64,000 nucleotides of DNA from Cephalotus follicularis (taxonomy: Eukaryota; Streptophyta; Magnoliopsida; Oxalidales; Cephalotaceae), in NCBI GenBank assembly GCA_001972305.1, contig BDDD01002851.1, positions 1 to 64,000 of the forward strand, in the 5' to 3' direction. Numbering within the stretch: position 1 is the first letter of the stretch; every line of letters begins with the position of its first letter. Shown here piece after piece: positions 1-10,752 of this stretch. Under the pieces are notes generated by a model that had not been told where the DNA came from, searched no databases, and was given only the letters and a program-made list of their open reading frames with translations. Position numbers and translations under genes: made by a program.

Positions 1-296
1 TGGATATTACAAGATAAGTTTGCTCAATGTAATTGAATACAAAGATAGGCTAAGATATGAAAATGAAAGCTCTTCTTTTGATGTTTAGAGTGCTAGAATG
101 TTGCTTGAGATGACTAGAATGAATATTCAACTTGAATGCTTGATCACTTGTGCAAGAACTCCAATTTGCTTTATATAGTTGTGCTTCCAACGGATCTATT
201 TTTAAAGGTCTGTTACAAATTCAGTCGGCTGGATTTATACGGCAGTCAGCTGGATTTGATGGCGCATATTTTGAATATAGCCGTTGGTGTTGGACA
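1..296 (-). repeat. Copia-like LTR fragment, copy 1
   Basis: Nearly identical to 3161-3456, with only scattered substitutions. Read on the minus strand it has a TATA box (TATATAA, about 172-178) and, upstream of it, the motifs CAGTCGGCTG (222-231) and CAGTCAGCTG (243-252). The match stops at 296, where a chromovirus LTR fragment begins, so this piece is truncated by the window edge and by the junction. Assignment to copia is inferred from the start of the fuller second copy (minus-strand TGTCACC at 3632 followed by a TTTTGATGAT stretch). The match between the two copies is seen directly. Confidence 0.55.
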
Positions 297-969
297 AACA
301 ATTAGGCAAAAAACAACACACAGGAACACACACATTTAGGCAATCAACCAAAGCAAACAACACACATGATGGTAGGCGCTCAGACATGAAGCCACCTACC
401 TGGAAAGTGGTTGGAAATGGAGATTGCTAGGCTTCCTCCTTGGATTATGGACTTCCTTCTGGCGGAGGACTAGCACCCGCCCTTGATCGCCTTTCACTTC
501 ACTCTTGCACGATTTCTTTCACTTTCAGGAGATGGTATATATATATATGTGGGCAGGGACTCTTCCGAAGAAGGCCCCTGCTTGTCTTCTTCTCCCTTTT
601 TCCAGCATCTGGCCCCATCTCCCCCCATTTTCACCTTTCTATCGATTTCTCTAGAAACAAGAGTGTGTAAAATGGCAACAGTGTGTCTCTCGGCATTTTG
701 TTCCTTTTATAGTCACAAATAGAAGAATCCAGAACTTCCTATACCATTCCAATGGATACAGGCCATCCAACACGCCTGGGCCGACCTCCTCCCTTGGGCC
801 TTCTCTTCTCTCTTCATTCTTTGGCCCAAAATTAACACTTCTTGATCAGCCCAAGAAGCATTTCCTTTAAGCCCAATGTCACAATACCATGGCCCATTTC
901 GGCCCAAAGGAGAGAAAGAAATTCCTTAAGGCCCAATAATAATACTTTATAATATTTATGGCTCTTACA
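297..969 (-). repeat. Fragment of Tekay-like chromovirus LTR
   Basis: Resembles the inner part and the terminus of the LTR at 59986-62832. Shared landmarks are the stretch with GGTAGGCGCTCAGACATG and ACCTACCTGG (compare 62223-62254), the run of GGCCCA words, and the terminal TTTATAATATTTATGGCTCTTACA ending at 969 (compare 62810-62832). The element would be on the minus strand. The far end of the LTR is absent. No reading frame here is convincing; the small ORFs are shadows. Confidence 0.7.
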
Positions 970-1275
970 CAATACACAAACAAATAAAAAAAAGAAGAAG
1001 GCACACATATCAATTTTTCTTTTACAAAACTAAAAAAAAAAAAAAAAAAAAAAAAGAATAACAAAATAAGAAAAAAAAATAAAAAAAAAAAAACAATAAA
1101 TAAAAAAAATAAAGAATAAATAAAAAAGATAAAAAGTCAAACCGGTTGGTTAATGAATGAACATATAAATTAATTATTTTTTAAATTTGAATTGTTACGA
1201 TCAATCCGATTCATACTAGGCTGACCTTGGGTCAAGCTAAGTCGATTGGGTTGCATAGGATTTTGATTGGTCTAA
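970..1275. other. A-rich stretch, no gene
   Basis: Contains a long low-complexity A-rich run at about 1030-1132, broken by G, C and T. It directly follows the LTR end at 969. The remainder (1133-1275) shows no coding signal or repeat that I can name. Confidence 0.6.
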
Positions 1276-1993
1276 GGATCTGTTTGGTACTACTGTGTAT
1301 TTCACAAAAATACTGTGTGGAAGTACTGTGAGTAAAAGTGTTGTGGCAAAGCTGAAAGCATTTGGTAAATTCAACGATTGAAAGTACTTCTGCAAACAAA
1401 AGCAGTGAATATGTGTTTGGTAAATATATCTTTGAATATGTTGTACTTATATGTAATGACTCAAATGGACATGAAACTTTAAAAGTTTATTTTGATAAGT
1501 CTTTGGTAATGCACCTAAATAAAATATATATTATTGATAATTTTTGTTGTGCAAATTGGGAATTTAGAAACTAATATTCACTAGTCCCCATGATAAAAAA
1601 AGAAAAACAAAAACACTTTTATTTTATGCCTCAATAAACATTTATACTTTGTTAAATTAAACCATAAATTTTTTTTTGCGCAAAAGTTTATAAAAATATA
1701 TATTCAAACAAGAAATAGAATAATGTGTAGAAATGATAGCAATACTAATTAAAAGAGAGGAGGGTATATTAGTCATAAATTATTGCATTAAATGCATGAA
1801 ATTCGGGGCCCATGAAAAACACTTTCCTAACAAATATATTTTGGTCCGGTGAGAATGTGCTTTTCTATAGTTGAAAATAAAAAGTGTTTTTTTCAAATTG
1901 AGTTTGGTTGTTTTTTACCAAACATTAAAATACTATTGTTTTTGGATCCAAAAAGTGCTTTAGGCAACCCAAAAATAGTATAAAACAGGGGCT
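1276..1993. mobile_element. Possible hAT-like MITE
   Basis: The left end GGATCTGTTTGGTAC and the complement of the right end (GCCCCTGTTTTATAC) match at about 11 of 15 positions. The interior is AT-rich and repeats words such as TTTGGTAA, CCAAAC, AAGTACTTCTG and AAAGTGCTTT, typical of plant GTTTGGTA-type non-autonomous elements. I could not find a clean 8-bp target duplication, so boundaries are approximate. A similar element may lie at 31650-31994. Confidence 0.35.
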
Positions 1994-2414
1994 TACTGTG
2001 AGACCGATCCAGTGATTGACCCAAATAGGTTCACTAACCGAGTCATGGATTTCATCATGGGTCTATGTAGCAGAGTATAGGGGGAAAACAACTTACTAAG
2101 TTTTTTTAAGAAGTCGTTTTCCCCCTTTTTGCCTATTATTTTCTCTTTTGCCTAATATATGCCTCAGTAGTAAGTTATTTTACTTTGATTAGCTTTCGAA
2201 AGAAAGCCAAATACTAAAAAATGAGGAAAATATATTACAAGAAGTTATTGATGTGGGTTTGAAAGGGATGGTTTCCGAATTTATTGGAATTGAATTGAGA
2301 CTAACTAAGATGAACCTCATTGCAGGCAAATAAAATAAATAGCAGAGAAAAATAACAAAGTTTGTAAGCACCAGTCACAAAGGTTCCATGAGCACCATAA
2401 CTATGGTTGATTAG
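1994..2414. other. No gene recognised
   Basis: AT-rich sequence between the MITE-like unit and the Tat LTR. I see no coding signal, RNA gene or clear repeat structure. Confidence 0.5.
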
Positions 2415-3104
2415 TGTTGATGCAGAAAACCTTCCTTCAACAGTACTCTACGTGGAGGGCTTTGATTTGTTAATGGAAACGCTTGAATCTATGTCCGAGA
2501 AGATGATTGGTTAGTTGATAATCCCTGCGCAAATGAAACAAACAAGTTGGAAGTCCAGGAGGTTGTTCTCCCGGGGACACTCCGACGCTCAAGTTAGGCA
2601 CTGTATAGAGAAAATAAGGTTCCTTTGAGGATAAAAATGACTGACATTTGTTTAGACTGTGAAACTGAAATTCATAGTGTTGGTTTATAACTGCCTGAGC
2701 ATGTAAATCGGAGGTGGTTGTTGTGCCCCTAAGGAAATGCTGAGGATCTCGGACATTTCCCTTGATCTCCGACGGATTCGGTAGTACATTCCCTATAAGA
2801 CGTTTATCATATCTTATCTTACCATGTTTGAATAGGTGAATCCCTGGAAAGTAGGCTGATTTTATGGACTTATCCTGTGGATGAGGAGGAGGAAGAGGTC
2901 CTCCGGTCTCTTATCCGCTTCAAGGTCTTCTACGTCAACAGCTTCTTCAATGGCTGGCGCCTGAAGCATTAGGTCCTCTGCAATGCTGTCGAGGAAAAGG
3001 TCTTCTGTGATGCAGTCGAGAAGGAGGTCCTCAGCACTGGTGCCGAGGAGGACGTCCTCTGCAATGCAACCAAGGAGGAGTTCCTCGGCATTGATGCCGA
3101 TCTC
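2415..3104 (-). repeat. 3' LTR of Tat-type gypsy element (interrupted)
   Basis: Begins TGTTGATG and matches 15543-16195 along its length, which defines it as the second LTR of the minus-strand Tat element. Shared landmarks are the CTTCCTTCAACAGTA start, the GTGGAGGGCTTTGATTTGTT block and a 27-bp repeat array. Similarity between the two LTRs ends inside the array at about 3104, where copia-like LTR sequence begins, so the left LTR is interrupted. The two LTRs have clearly diverged, with substitutions and a small insertion, so the element is not recent. Confidence 0.75.
2970..3104. repeat. 27-bp tandem repeat inside Tat LTR
   Basis: About five imperfect units of exactly 27 bp, starting at 2970 with GGTCCTCTGCAATGCTGTCG. 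Later units vary at several positions (GGTCTTCTGTGATGCAGTCG, GGTCCTCAGCACTGGTGCCG and so on). The same array is at 16052-16195 in the other LTR. The 97-residue acidic minus-strand ORF over it (2862-3155) only reflects the repeat, because 27 is divisible by 3. Confidence 0.85.
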
Positions 3105-3632
3105 CCCTATTACAATCAAGATAAATGATGTAGTGTTTTGATCTAAACCTCTCACAAGGTTGGATATTACAAGATAAGTTTGCTCAATGTAATTGAATAC
3201 AAAGATAGGCTAAGATATGAAAATGAAAGCTCTTCTTTTGATGTTTAGAGTGCTACAATGTTGCTTGAGATGGCTAGAATGAATATTCAACTTGAATACT
3301 TGATCACTTGTGCAAGAACTCCAATTTGCTTTATATAGTTGTGCTTCCAACGGATCTATTTGTAAAGGTCTGTTACAAATCCAGTCGGCTGGATTTATAC
3401 GGCAGTCAGCTGGATTTGATGACGCATATTTTGAATATAGTCGTTGGTGTTGGACAGTCGGCTGCTTTCTCTGGGCAGTCGGCTGGTACCTGCAGAAATA
3501 GCCTTTTGCACACTTTGGACTTAAGATCAAGTGAGTATATGAAGTTGTAACTCAGAGAATTATGCATACACGTGTTATACGTTTGTTAATCATCAAAATA
3601 ACATATGTTAATACAATTAACGGGGTGACAAA
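3105..3632 (-). repeat. Copia-like LTR fragment, copy 2
   Basis: The minus-strand start is TGTCACCCCG at 3632, followed by a TTTTGATGAT stretch common in copia LTRs. 3161-3456 repeats 1-296. A TATA box lies on the minus strand at about 3332-3338 (TATATAA). Directly upstream of it are four copies of a CAGTCGGCTG motif (3382, 3403, 3455, 3476). The fragment interrupts the 27-bp array of the Tat LTR at 3104. I found no target duplication, so it may be a truncated solo LTR. Confidence 0.5.
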
Positions 3633-4274
3633 GGCCAACAGTATCCATGTAAGCTTTAAAGCCCCTGTACACTTGGTTATGTCCGCGGAGGACACGTGTC
3701 ATCCTAGGTGTAAACAGATTTTTCCCCACATCTTATGCCCCTGGTCCTTCTTCTCTAACCGCGGCAGAGGAGGAGGAGCAGAGCTGGGAGTTATTATTTG
3801 AGAAGACCTCCATTACGTAACCTTCACAGGCTTAGTTGACTTTTAGAATTGGGCTTCCTCAGACCTTCCTCGGTTGCTGGGCTTGTTTATTGGACCCAAA
3901 TCCCAAGCCATTAAGAGGTGTACATGACACGATTTACACCTGTCGTGTTCTGCGCATTTCCCTCCTCTGTCTCTTTGTTTATCGCTTCTGATTTGACGGT
4001 TCGTTCCTCAACTGTTAGATCTGCGTAGTTTGGAGGGCCAGGATCCGAGCTTTGGGTCTTTAAAAGACATCTTTCTCTTAAAGAAAAACTCTTCGCTTTT
4101 TTGATTTCTAAACTTCATCTTCTTACTGAGAGCTTCCCAGATTTCCAGTGCTTTCGAATCTTCTTTGCCTCGCCACCCTTTCATCAAGATTCTTGGTAAG
4201 TACCGGTCGTCTTCTTGCCGTTCGAGGTTGGTCTAGGATTTCTTTAGCCTCTTCTTTCTCTCTGTCTAAGATAA
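3633..4274. other. Untranslated region upstream of the antisense ORF
   Basis: This stretch separates the LTR region from the antisense ORF start at 4275. It is CT-rich near its right end (4080-4274), with a possible TATA-like word TTTAAAAG at about 4060-4067. That arrangement would suit a + strand promoter and leader for the antisense ORF. The regulatory role is inference only. Confidence 0.35.
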
Positions 4275-6664
4275 ATGGCTAGAACAGAACAAACTAGTAG
4301 ATCTTCTTCTTCTCCCTTAGATGTTGAACCCTTGGCCATGGTGGTTTCCACCGCCGAAAAACCCCTCATCTCCGAAGGCAGCATGGGGGTTGCGGTGGGT
4401 GACCCTGTTGCCCCCACCACCGAAGCTAACCCCCAAGCTTCTGAAAGTTACTTCGAGGTTAGCACCTTCTCTCGTGGAGATGTGATGGAACTCTCCAAGA
4501 AGTACAACTTTCCTAGTGGGCTAACGTACAATGTTCCCTCGGACCCTCGGATAGTCATAATGAGCAGGGCTGGTCTCTTCGTGGTCTTCGAAGACGCGCT
4601 CTCTCATGGCTTGAGGGTTCCAGTACCCTCCTTTGCCATCTCGGTCCTTGAGAATTTTTGTCTCCATTCTTCACTTCTCCAACCTCGGTCTTGGAGCTTC
4701 ATAATAGGTTTCCTTGTCAAATGTATCGAGTCAGAGGTGAACACAACAGTGGGTCTTTTTAAGGAGTTTCATGTCCTCTCAGCCTCGCCAGGAAAGCGCG
4801 AGTATTTTTTCAAGTCTCATTCTGGTGTAAAAAAGCTTTTGTTGAACCCCACCAAATCCATTAAGAATTGGAGGAGGAGGTACTTCTTGATAAAAAAAAA
4901 CTTTGAAGGGTTCACTCCCTCTGCCTGGTATATTCAATGGACACAAGGTCTCTAAATAAGAAGTCCCGCTTGACATTGGCAGAGAAGGTGGACCTCGGCA
5001 AACTCTTGGCCATGGAAGCCTAGGATGTGAACTCCACTGTGCTCGAGGATCGTCTGCTTCGTGCTGAGCTGAGCGTGGTCCCTACTCAAGAATCACGCTC
5101 GGATGATGCCGAGGACATCTCAGAGGGAGAGGGATCCCAAGATAGATCTATGCCCTCAGTGTCGGGGGAAAGCTGTATAAAGCCTTTGTCTCCTCCACTA
5201 CTAAGTTTAGTGTCCCTTTCACCTTTCTTACATTTTAAATCACTGACTTTGATTTTTGTATCTTCCTTCAGCAATGGCTTCTTGGCGTGACTTCTCTGCT
5301 ATTTTGAAGGCCACTGACAAAAAGAAAGCGTCTGCCGCGGGAGGATCAAAGCAGAAAAGGAAATCTCCCGAGACCAAGGGGTCAAGGACAAAAACCAAGG
5401 CTCCTCCCCCTGTTAAGGTCTTTGCTGCCACTGAGAAGAGGAGTGAGGCAAGCAAGCGGTCCGTAGACGAGACCTCCCCTGTTGATGTTCACGTTCCTCT
5501 GATGAAGATAAGCAGAAAGGGGAAAGGTGCTGAGGATGTCAGGAAGGGGAGAGATGTCGAGGACATCGCTTCTCTCGGCGCGAGTTCTCAAGATCCAATT
5601 ATGCTACCCCCCTCGGGGGGTTGAGGATATGCTCAATGACCTGGAGGCCTGGGACAACTCCAAACTACATTTGAATGCTCCTGGGGTCCCTCAAGCGGTC
5701 AGTCAATTGGTCTTCTTCCCTCTGGAGATGATGGCGAGGGCAAACTGGTCCAATGAGGAGTTGGTGACCCAGTGTCTTCGGAGTAACCTGCGGGTAAGAG
5801 ATCTCTTCCTCTGTTATACCCCTCCTCTTTTTTTTTTTTTGTGCTCTGACAGGTATGCTTCTCTAACAGGCTCTGAACAATACTCAACTGCTGGTAGAGA
5901 ACTTCTCTGCCATTGTTGTAAGGGATAGGAAGCTGAGGGCTGACATGGCAGCATGGAAAGAGACTGCTCGCTCTGCCCGAGCCTAGTTGAATGAAGTTCT
6001 CAAGGTTCAGGACTCTTTGGTAGAGGAGAAGAAGCAAGCGGTCGAAGACTTGGAAGAGGCCAGGGCCAATAAGATGGAATTAGAGGGGGAGCTCGGCCGC
6101 GTCAAAGAGAGGTGCCATGACCTGGAAGCAAAACTTGAGCACTAGCAGAGAAAAGATGAGGAACAGTTGAGGAGGGAACGGAAGAAGGTCGTGGCGGAGT
6201 TCAAGTCCTCGGACGAATTCCAAGTGTTGATGAAGTCCTCCGTGGAGGAGTTCAAAGCTTCGAAAGACTTCAAGGATGCAGTGTTTGAGGACGCGGTCGA
6301 GTACTTCCGTCGGGGTTTCTATGCTTGCAGAAACTAGGTTTCTTCCCTTCATCCAGACGTTCCTCTGGGTGGTGTGGTATACAGCTCGGTGACCAACGCC
6401 TTTGATTTCTACCCTGAGGGAGTCGATGAGGAGGAAGAGAAGTTCAATCTTGCTTTGGAAGAGGGGGCTTCGTCTGATATGGGAGAAGAGTTAACAAGGA
6501 CCGGGTCGCCAGACTTGGTAATCTTGCCATCGGATCCTACCCTGGACTCCTCCATCATCCCAACCTCTTCGGGTCTCATGGATCCTACCTCGGGGCTCGA
6601 GGTTCCTCCACTTCCTGTCATTGATCCCTTGAACGCTCCTCTGCCTCACGATGAAGATCTTCCC
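4275..6664 (+). pseudogene. Antisense ORF of Tat element (putative gypsy-type domain), decayed
   Basis: Lies on the strand opposite to the gag-pol of the same element, between integrase and the 3' LTR. This is where Tat-lineage elements (for example Retand) carry an antisense ORF. The 226-residue first block (4275-4952) resembles the plant 'putative gypsy type transposon' family (Pfam Transposase_28). I base this on the pattern around residues 90-150, 'GLRVPVPSFAISVLENF' followed by 'RSWSFIIGFL'. Later blocks at 5022-5166, 5271-5810 and 5871-6664 give a Lys/Glu-rich, probably coiled-coil segment and an acidic C-terminus. Candidate introns are about 5167-5270 (ending TTCCTTCAG) and 5811-5870 (GTAAGAG to CTAACAG). 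In-frame stops (for example near 5983 and 6142) make it a pseudogene. The function of this protein family is unknown. Confidence 0.7.
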
Positions 6665-7480
6665 TAGCTTTAGTTTTTCTTATTTTGCTTTTGAATTGTA
6701 ATAGTTTTTTGGCTTTCATGAACTTGTAAGCATGAATGAAAAAGGAACCTTTTAGTATTCTCGGATCTTGTCTTTATTTCTTCGCATCGTGTGCTTGAGC
6801 TTTGCATATATATATGTTCACAATTCCCTTATGAATTTTATCTCAGTCTAACTTATAGACTTCTCATATGTGTGATCACCTAAGCTTTATAATCCATGTA
6901 GAACACTTTGCATCCAAAGCGCTTAGGTAACAAGACCTAGTCTTTACGAGTTCTGTTGTATTTGTAGACTAAGTTTTTGGTCTGCTCGGACAAGTTCCTA
7001 TGGGTTTGCCGAGCAGGATCTTGTATGGTCCATCATGTTTTGGACTAGGTCGTCTGAGCTTGCAGTCCTCGTAGGGACACTTGTTTCAAAGTGTTTAGTA
7101 CAACGAACTTGATCGTTGCGAGTTCTCATGGATTCGCCTTTCAAGACACGATTTTAGGTCTGGTCGGTCAAGTTCCCATAGTGTTGCCGACCAGTGTTCG
7201 CTCCCTGGGGAGTCTTATTGCTTCCTTGGAAGTCTTTTACATGTATGGTTTTAGATGCTCCTCGAGAGGAGTTTCTCCTCGAAAGGAGTCTTTTTGCTCC
7301 TCGAAAGGAGTCTTGTCGGACCTTGGTCTGTTTGAGACCTCGGCTGGTGTTTGTTCTCCCTTGAGGGAGTTGATTGGTGGCTGTTTAGAGGTTTGAGAAT
7401 ATGAACATTGGACCTCCGGTCCCTTGCAAACTTGGAATTATGATCTTGAACAAGTATTTTTTGAAAAAATTCTATTTCAT
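6665..7480. other. Spacer between antisense ORF and integrase, with short palindromes
   Basis: No coding sequence recognised. It holds a paired pattern near 6978-7013 and 7158-7192 (TCTGGTCGGTCAAGTTCC-like words). It also holds a group of six GCTCC...GGAGTC inverted repeats at 7199-7213, 7220-7234, 7257-7271, 7275-7288, 7296-7310 and 7356-7369. Each could form a short hairpin. It may contain the 3' ends of both convergent transcripts. Confidence 0.6.
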
Positions 7481-7481
7481 T

Positions 7482-7631
7482 GATGCCTTGAATTTGTACA
7501 ACTTACAAAATTTATTGATAGTATTTCCTCAGATTCTCGGCATTCTAAGCTCTGGCAATGCCTTGAATTTGTACAACTTACAAAATTTATTGATAATATT
7601 TCCTCAGATGTTCGGCATTCCAAGCTCTGGC
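7482..7631. repeat. 75-bp tandem duplication
   Basis: Two adjacent copies, offset by 75 bp, starting ATGCCTTGAATTTGTACAAC at 7483 and 7558. They differ at a few positions. The duplication sits just past the end of the integrase reading frame. Confidence 0.85.
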
Positions 7632-8905
7632 AATCTCCCTTCCCCCTAGAGTTTCAAGTTTGAATGTTCCTGGGCGCAACACTCTCTTGATCTTGTATGG
7701 TCCTTCCTAGGTGGGAGCTAGTTTTCCTCTGGTATCGGTTGGATCCGCAATAGCTGAGTTGCGTAGAACTAGATCTCCTTGCCTTAGTGGTCTGGGGCTT
7801 ACCCTTTTGTTATAGTAACGGCTCGCCCTCTGTTGGTAGGCTGCAACTCTGATGACGGCCTTATCTCTGAGCTCTTCTACTAAATCAATGAGGCATCTAA
7901 GTCCTTCTTCATTGTTCTCTTCAGTGAAGTGCACAACCCTTGGTGACTGTACATCAATCTCTACCGGTATCATAGCTTCAGCTCCAAAACAAAGGATGTA
8001 TAGGGACTCACCAGTTGTGGTCCGAGGAGTGGATCTATATGCCCACAGCACGCTTGGTATCTCCTCTGTCCATCTTCCTTTGCTGTCTTCAAGGCGCTTC
8101 TTCAAACCCAAGATTATTTCTCTGTTGATCGCCCCAGTTTGACCGTTGCTTTGGGGGTAGGCTACTGAGGCAAACCTATGCTCTATTCTCCACTCTTTGC
8201 AAAAGTCATGGAACGCCTGGCAATCAAACTGTTTTCCGTTGTCTGAGACTACTGTCCTCGGGACTCCAAATCTGTGGATAATGATTTCCATATAAAACTC
8301 TTCGTGTTTGCTTCTGTGATTGTGGCCAGGGGTTCTGCTTCTACCCACTTGGTAAAATAATCCACTGCTACAATGAGAAACTTCCTCTGGCCTGTCGCCA
8401 TGGGTAGTGGTTCGATGAATCCATCCCCTATTGTGCAAAGGGCCAAGGGGCCGTGATAGACGTCAGAAGTTGAGAAGGTTTTCTGCTTATGTTTGCGTTC
8501 CTCTGGCACTTGTCACATTTTCTTACCAAGTCTATAGCATCTTGATGCAAGGTCGGCCAATAGTAGCCCTGCCTTAATAGCTTGTGGGACAATGTCCTGC
8601 CCCCTGTGTGGTTGCCACAAACTCCTTCATGGACTTCCTTTAGAGCATAATCGGCCTCTAAGGGAGTCAAGCATCTCAGCCAAGGAAAAAAGAAAGACCT
8701 TTTGTAGAGGACCCCATCTCGGAGCTGAAATCTGTTTGATCTGTACAGGTAAAATCCTGTTCCTCAGCCAGTTGATGAATGGGGTCATCCAGTTTGGCTC
8801 CTGTGGTAAGTCTATGTCCATCACATCTACTTCAGAGATGGTGGGCTTGCCCAGGTAATCCACTAGCACGATTTGATTTTTCTCCAGCTCTTCTGTCGTG
8901 GCTAG
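7600..8905 (-). pseudogene. Tat-type integrase, inactivated
   Basis: The zinc-binding N-terminal part is visible at about 8428-8670 (HEGVCGNH and CDKCQR, an HHCC pattern). The catalytic core and C-terminal part lie at 7707-8438. In the core the second Asp is seen in 'VVSDNGKQF'. The usual 'GQxEAxN' block reads 'GQTGAIN', so the expected catalytic Glu is Gly. The C-terminal region continues to about 7600 past an in-frame TAG at a Trp-like position. Several frames are needed to follow the protein, so it is non-functional. It follows the RNase H region and precedes the antisense ORF, the normal Tat order. Confidence 0.85.
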
Positions 8906-9019
8906 TTTTGATAACTAGTCTGCTCGGGCGTTTTCTGCTCTGGGTACTTTCAGAACTCTTAGAACTTCGAAGACTGACTTCAACCTCTGAAAATGAGATA
9001 AGTACTTGGTCATTGAGTC

Positions 9020-9700
9020 TTATCGAGCATCGTACTCTCCCCTAACCACCAGTTGAGAATCACCGGAAGCCTCTATCTTTTGTACCTCCAAGTGCTTTGC
9101 AATTGTCAGCCCGGCTATCAGAGCATCCCACTCGGCTTCGTTGTTTGTAGCTTTGAAACCGAACCTCAGAGCATACTCTAACGTCCAACCATTTGTAACT
9201 GCCAGTGATGCAGGATGAGCCATCCACAGACAACTTCCACATCCCTCTCTCGTTCTCGGAGGGGTTGTCCCCCACACACTCCATAGATGTATTATCTCCA
9301 ACGAAGTCGGCCAAGACCTGTGATTTGATTCCTGACCTGGATTCGAACTTCACGTCATACTCACCTAGTTTGACTGACCACTTGATTAATCTTGCTGAGG
9401 TGTCGGACTTTGCAAGAACTTATTTGAGCGGTTTGTCAGTCAGAACCTTGATTGTATGGGCTTGAAAATATGGCCTCAATTTTCTGGCCGCTATGATTAG
9501 ATCATAAGCGAACTTCTCCACCTTTGGGTACCTCCCCTCAGCATCATTCAAAGCCTTGCTTACATAATACACCGGCCTTTAAACTTTCTCATCCTCCCTG
9601 ACTAGCACTGCACTCACTGCGCCCGAGGTGGGCGCCCAAGGTACAAATACAAGTCTTCTCGTCCTTAGGTTTTGAGATCAGAAGAGGGGAAGCCAGGTAT
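9020..9700 (-). pseudogene. Two RNase H domains of the Tat element
   Basis: The region 9020-9300 contains 'NNEAEWDALIAGL' and 'EASGDSQLVV', characteristic of the second, archaeal-type RNase H acquired by Tat-lineage elements. The standard Ty3/gypsy RNase H lies upstream on the minus strand, about 9350-9700, spread over several frames. The dual RNase H supports the Tat assignment independently of the antisense ORF. Frameshifts separate the pieces. Confidence 0.8.
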
Positions 9701-10640
9701 TCATTCAACTTGTCGAAGGCTGCTTGACACTCGTCTGACAAGGAAAATCCCTTGGGATCCCTGAGCACCTTAAAGAATGGGAGGCACTTCTCTGCTGATT
9801 TCAAAACGAATCTGCTCAGGGCCGCTATCTTTCCATTCAATTTTTGAACATCCCTGATGATCTGGGGGGGCCTCATACTCTGAACTGCCAAGATCTTCTC
9901 TGGGTTGGCCTCTATTTCTCTGCTTGAGACCATGAACCCGAGGAACTTGCCAGAGGTGACCCCAAAAGTGCACTTGGATGGGTTGAGCTTCATGTTGTAT
10001 CTTCTCAGTACATCAAATGTTTCATCCAAGTGTTTGATGTGGGGGCTCCTGGCTGGGGTCTTGACGAGCATGTTGTCGATGTAGACCTCCATGCTTCTCC
10101 CAATCTGAAGCTCAAAGATTTCGTTGACCAGTCGTTGGTAGGGGGCCCCTGCATTCTTCAGTCCAAAGGGCATGACCTTGTAACAATACATCCACTGGTC
10201 CGTAATGAAAGCTGTCTTGTTCTCGTCGGGCCCCTTACATAGAGATTTGGTTGTATCCCGAGTAGGCATCTAAGAAGCTTAACATTCTGTAGCTCGAGGT
10301 CGCATCCACCAACTGATCTATCTTTGGGAGAGGGAAGTTATCCTTGGGACAAGCTTTGTTGAGGTTTATGAAATCAATGCACATCGTCCACTTGCCATTT
10401 GCTTTTTTGACCAGTACTGGGTTCGCCAGCCAGTCTGAGTAATGCATTTCCCTTATGAACCCTGCCTGTAATAGTTTGCTCATCTCCTCGGCTATTGCCT
10501 GCTGCCTCTCAGGAGCAAAGTTCCTCTTATTTTGCCTGGCCGGATGTCTCATTGGATCCACACTTAGCTTGTGAACCATTACATTTGGGCTGATCCAGGG
10601 ACCTCCTCTGCTGACCAGGCAAATACATCTCTGTTATTTT
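9589..10640 (-). pseudogene. Tat-type reverse transcriptase, decayed
   Basis: Two overlapping-frame segments, 10235-10579 and 9589-10269. The first has 'WTMCIDFINLNKACPKDNFPLP', 'KIDQLVDA' and 'LDAYSGYNQI', the fingers and palm motifs of a Ty3/gypsy RT. The second has 'MPFGLKNAGAPYQRLVNEIF'. The catalytic YVDD box reads YIDN (residues about 63-66 of the second segment), so the active-site second Asp is lost. A frameshift at about 10250 splits the palm. It sits between protease and RNase H as expected. Confidence 0.9.
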
Positions 10641-10752
10641 GGAAGAATGTTATTAATTCCCCCTTCTCCACCTCTCCAAGCTATGAGCCAACCTGGAAGA
10701 CCCTTTCAGTGTTGCCCTCTTCTAAGGGCACTTGGATCACGTGCTCAACAGG

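Noticed and set aside
1030..1132. Poly-A tail of a LINE or SINE
   Set aside because: No retroposon body, target duplication or Pol III boxes found; looks like simple low-complexity sequence.
2862..3155. Acidic 97-residue repeat protein
   Set aside because: Result of a 27-bp repeat that keeps frame; located in an LTR.
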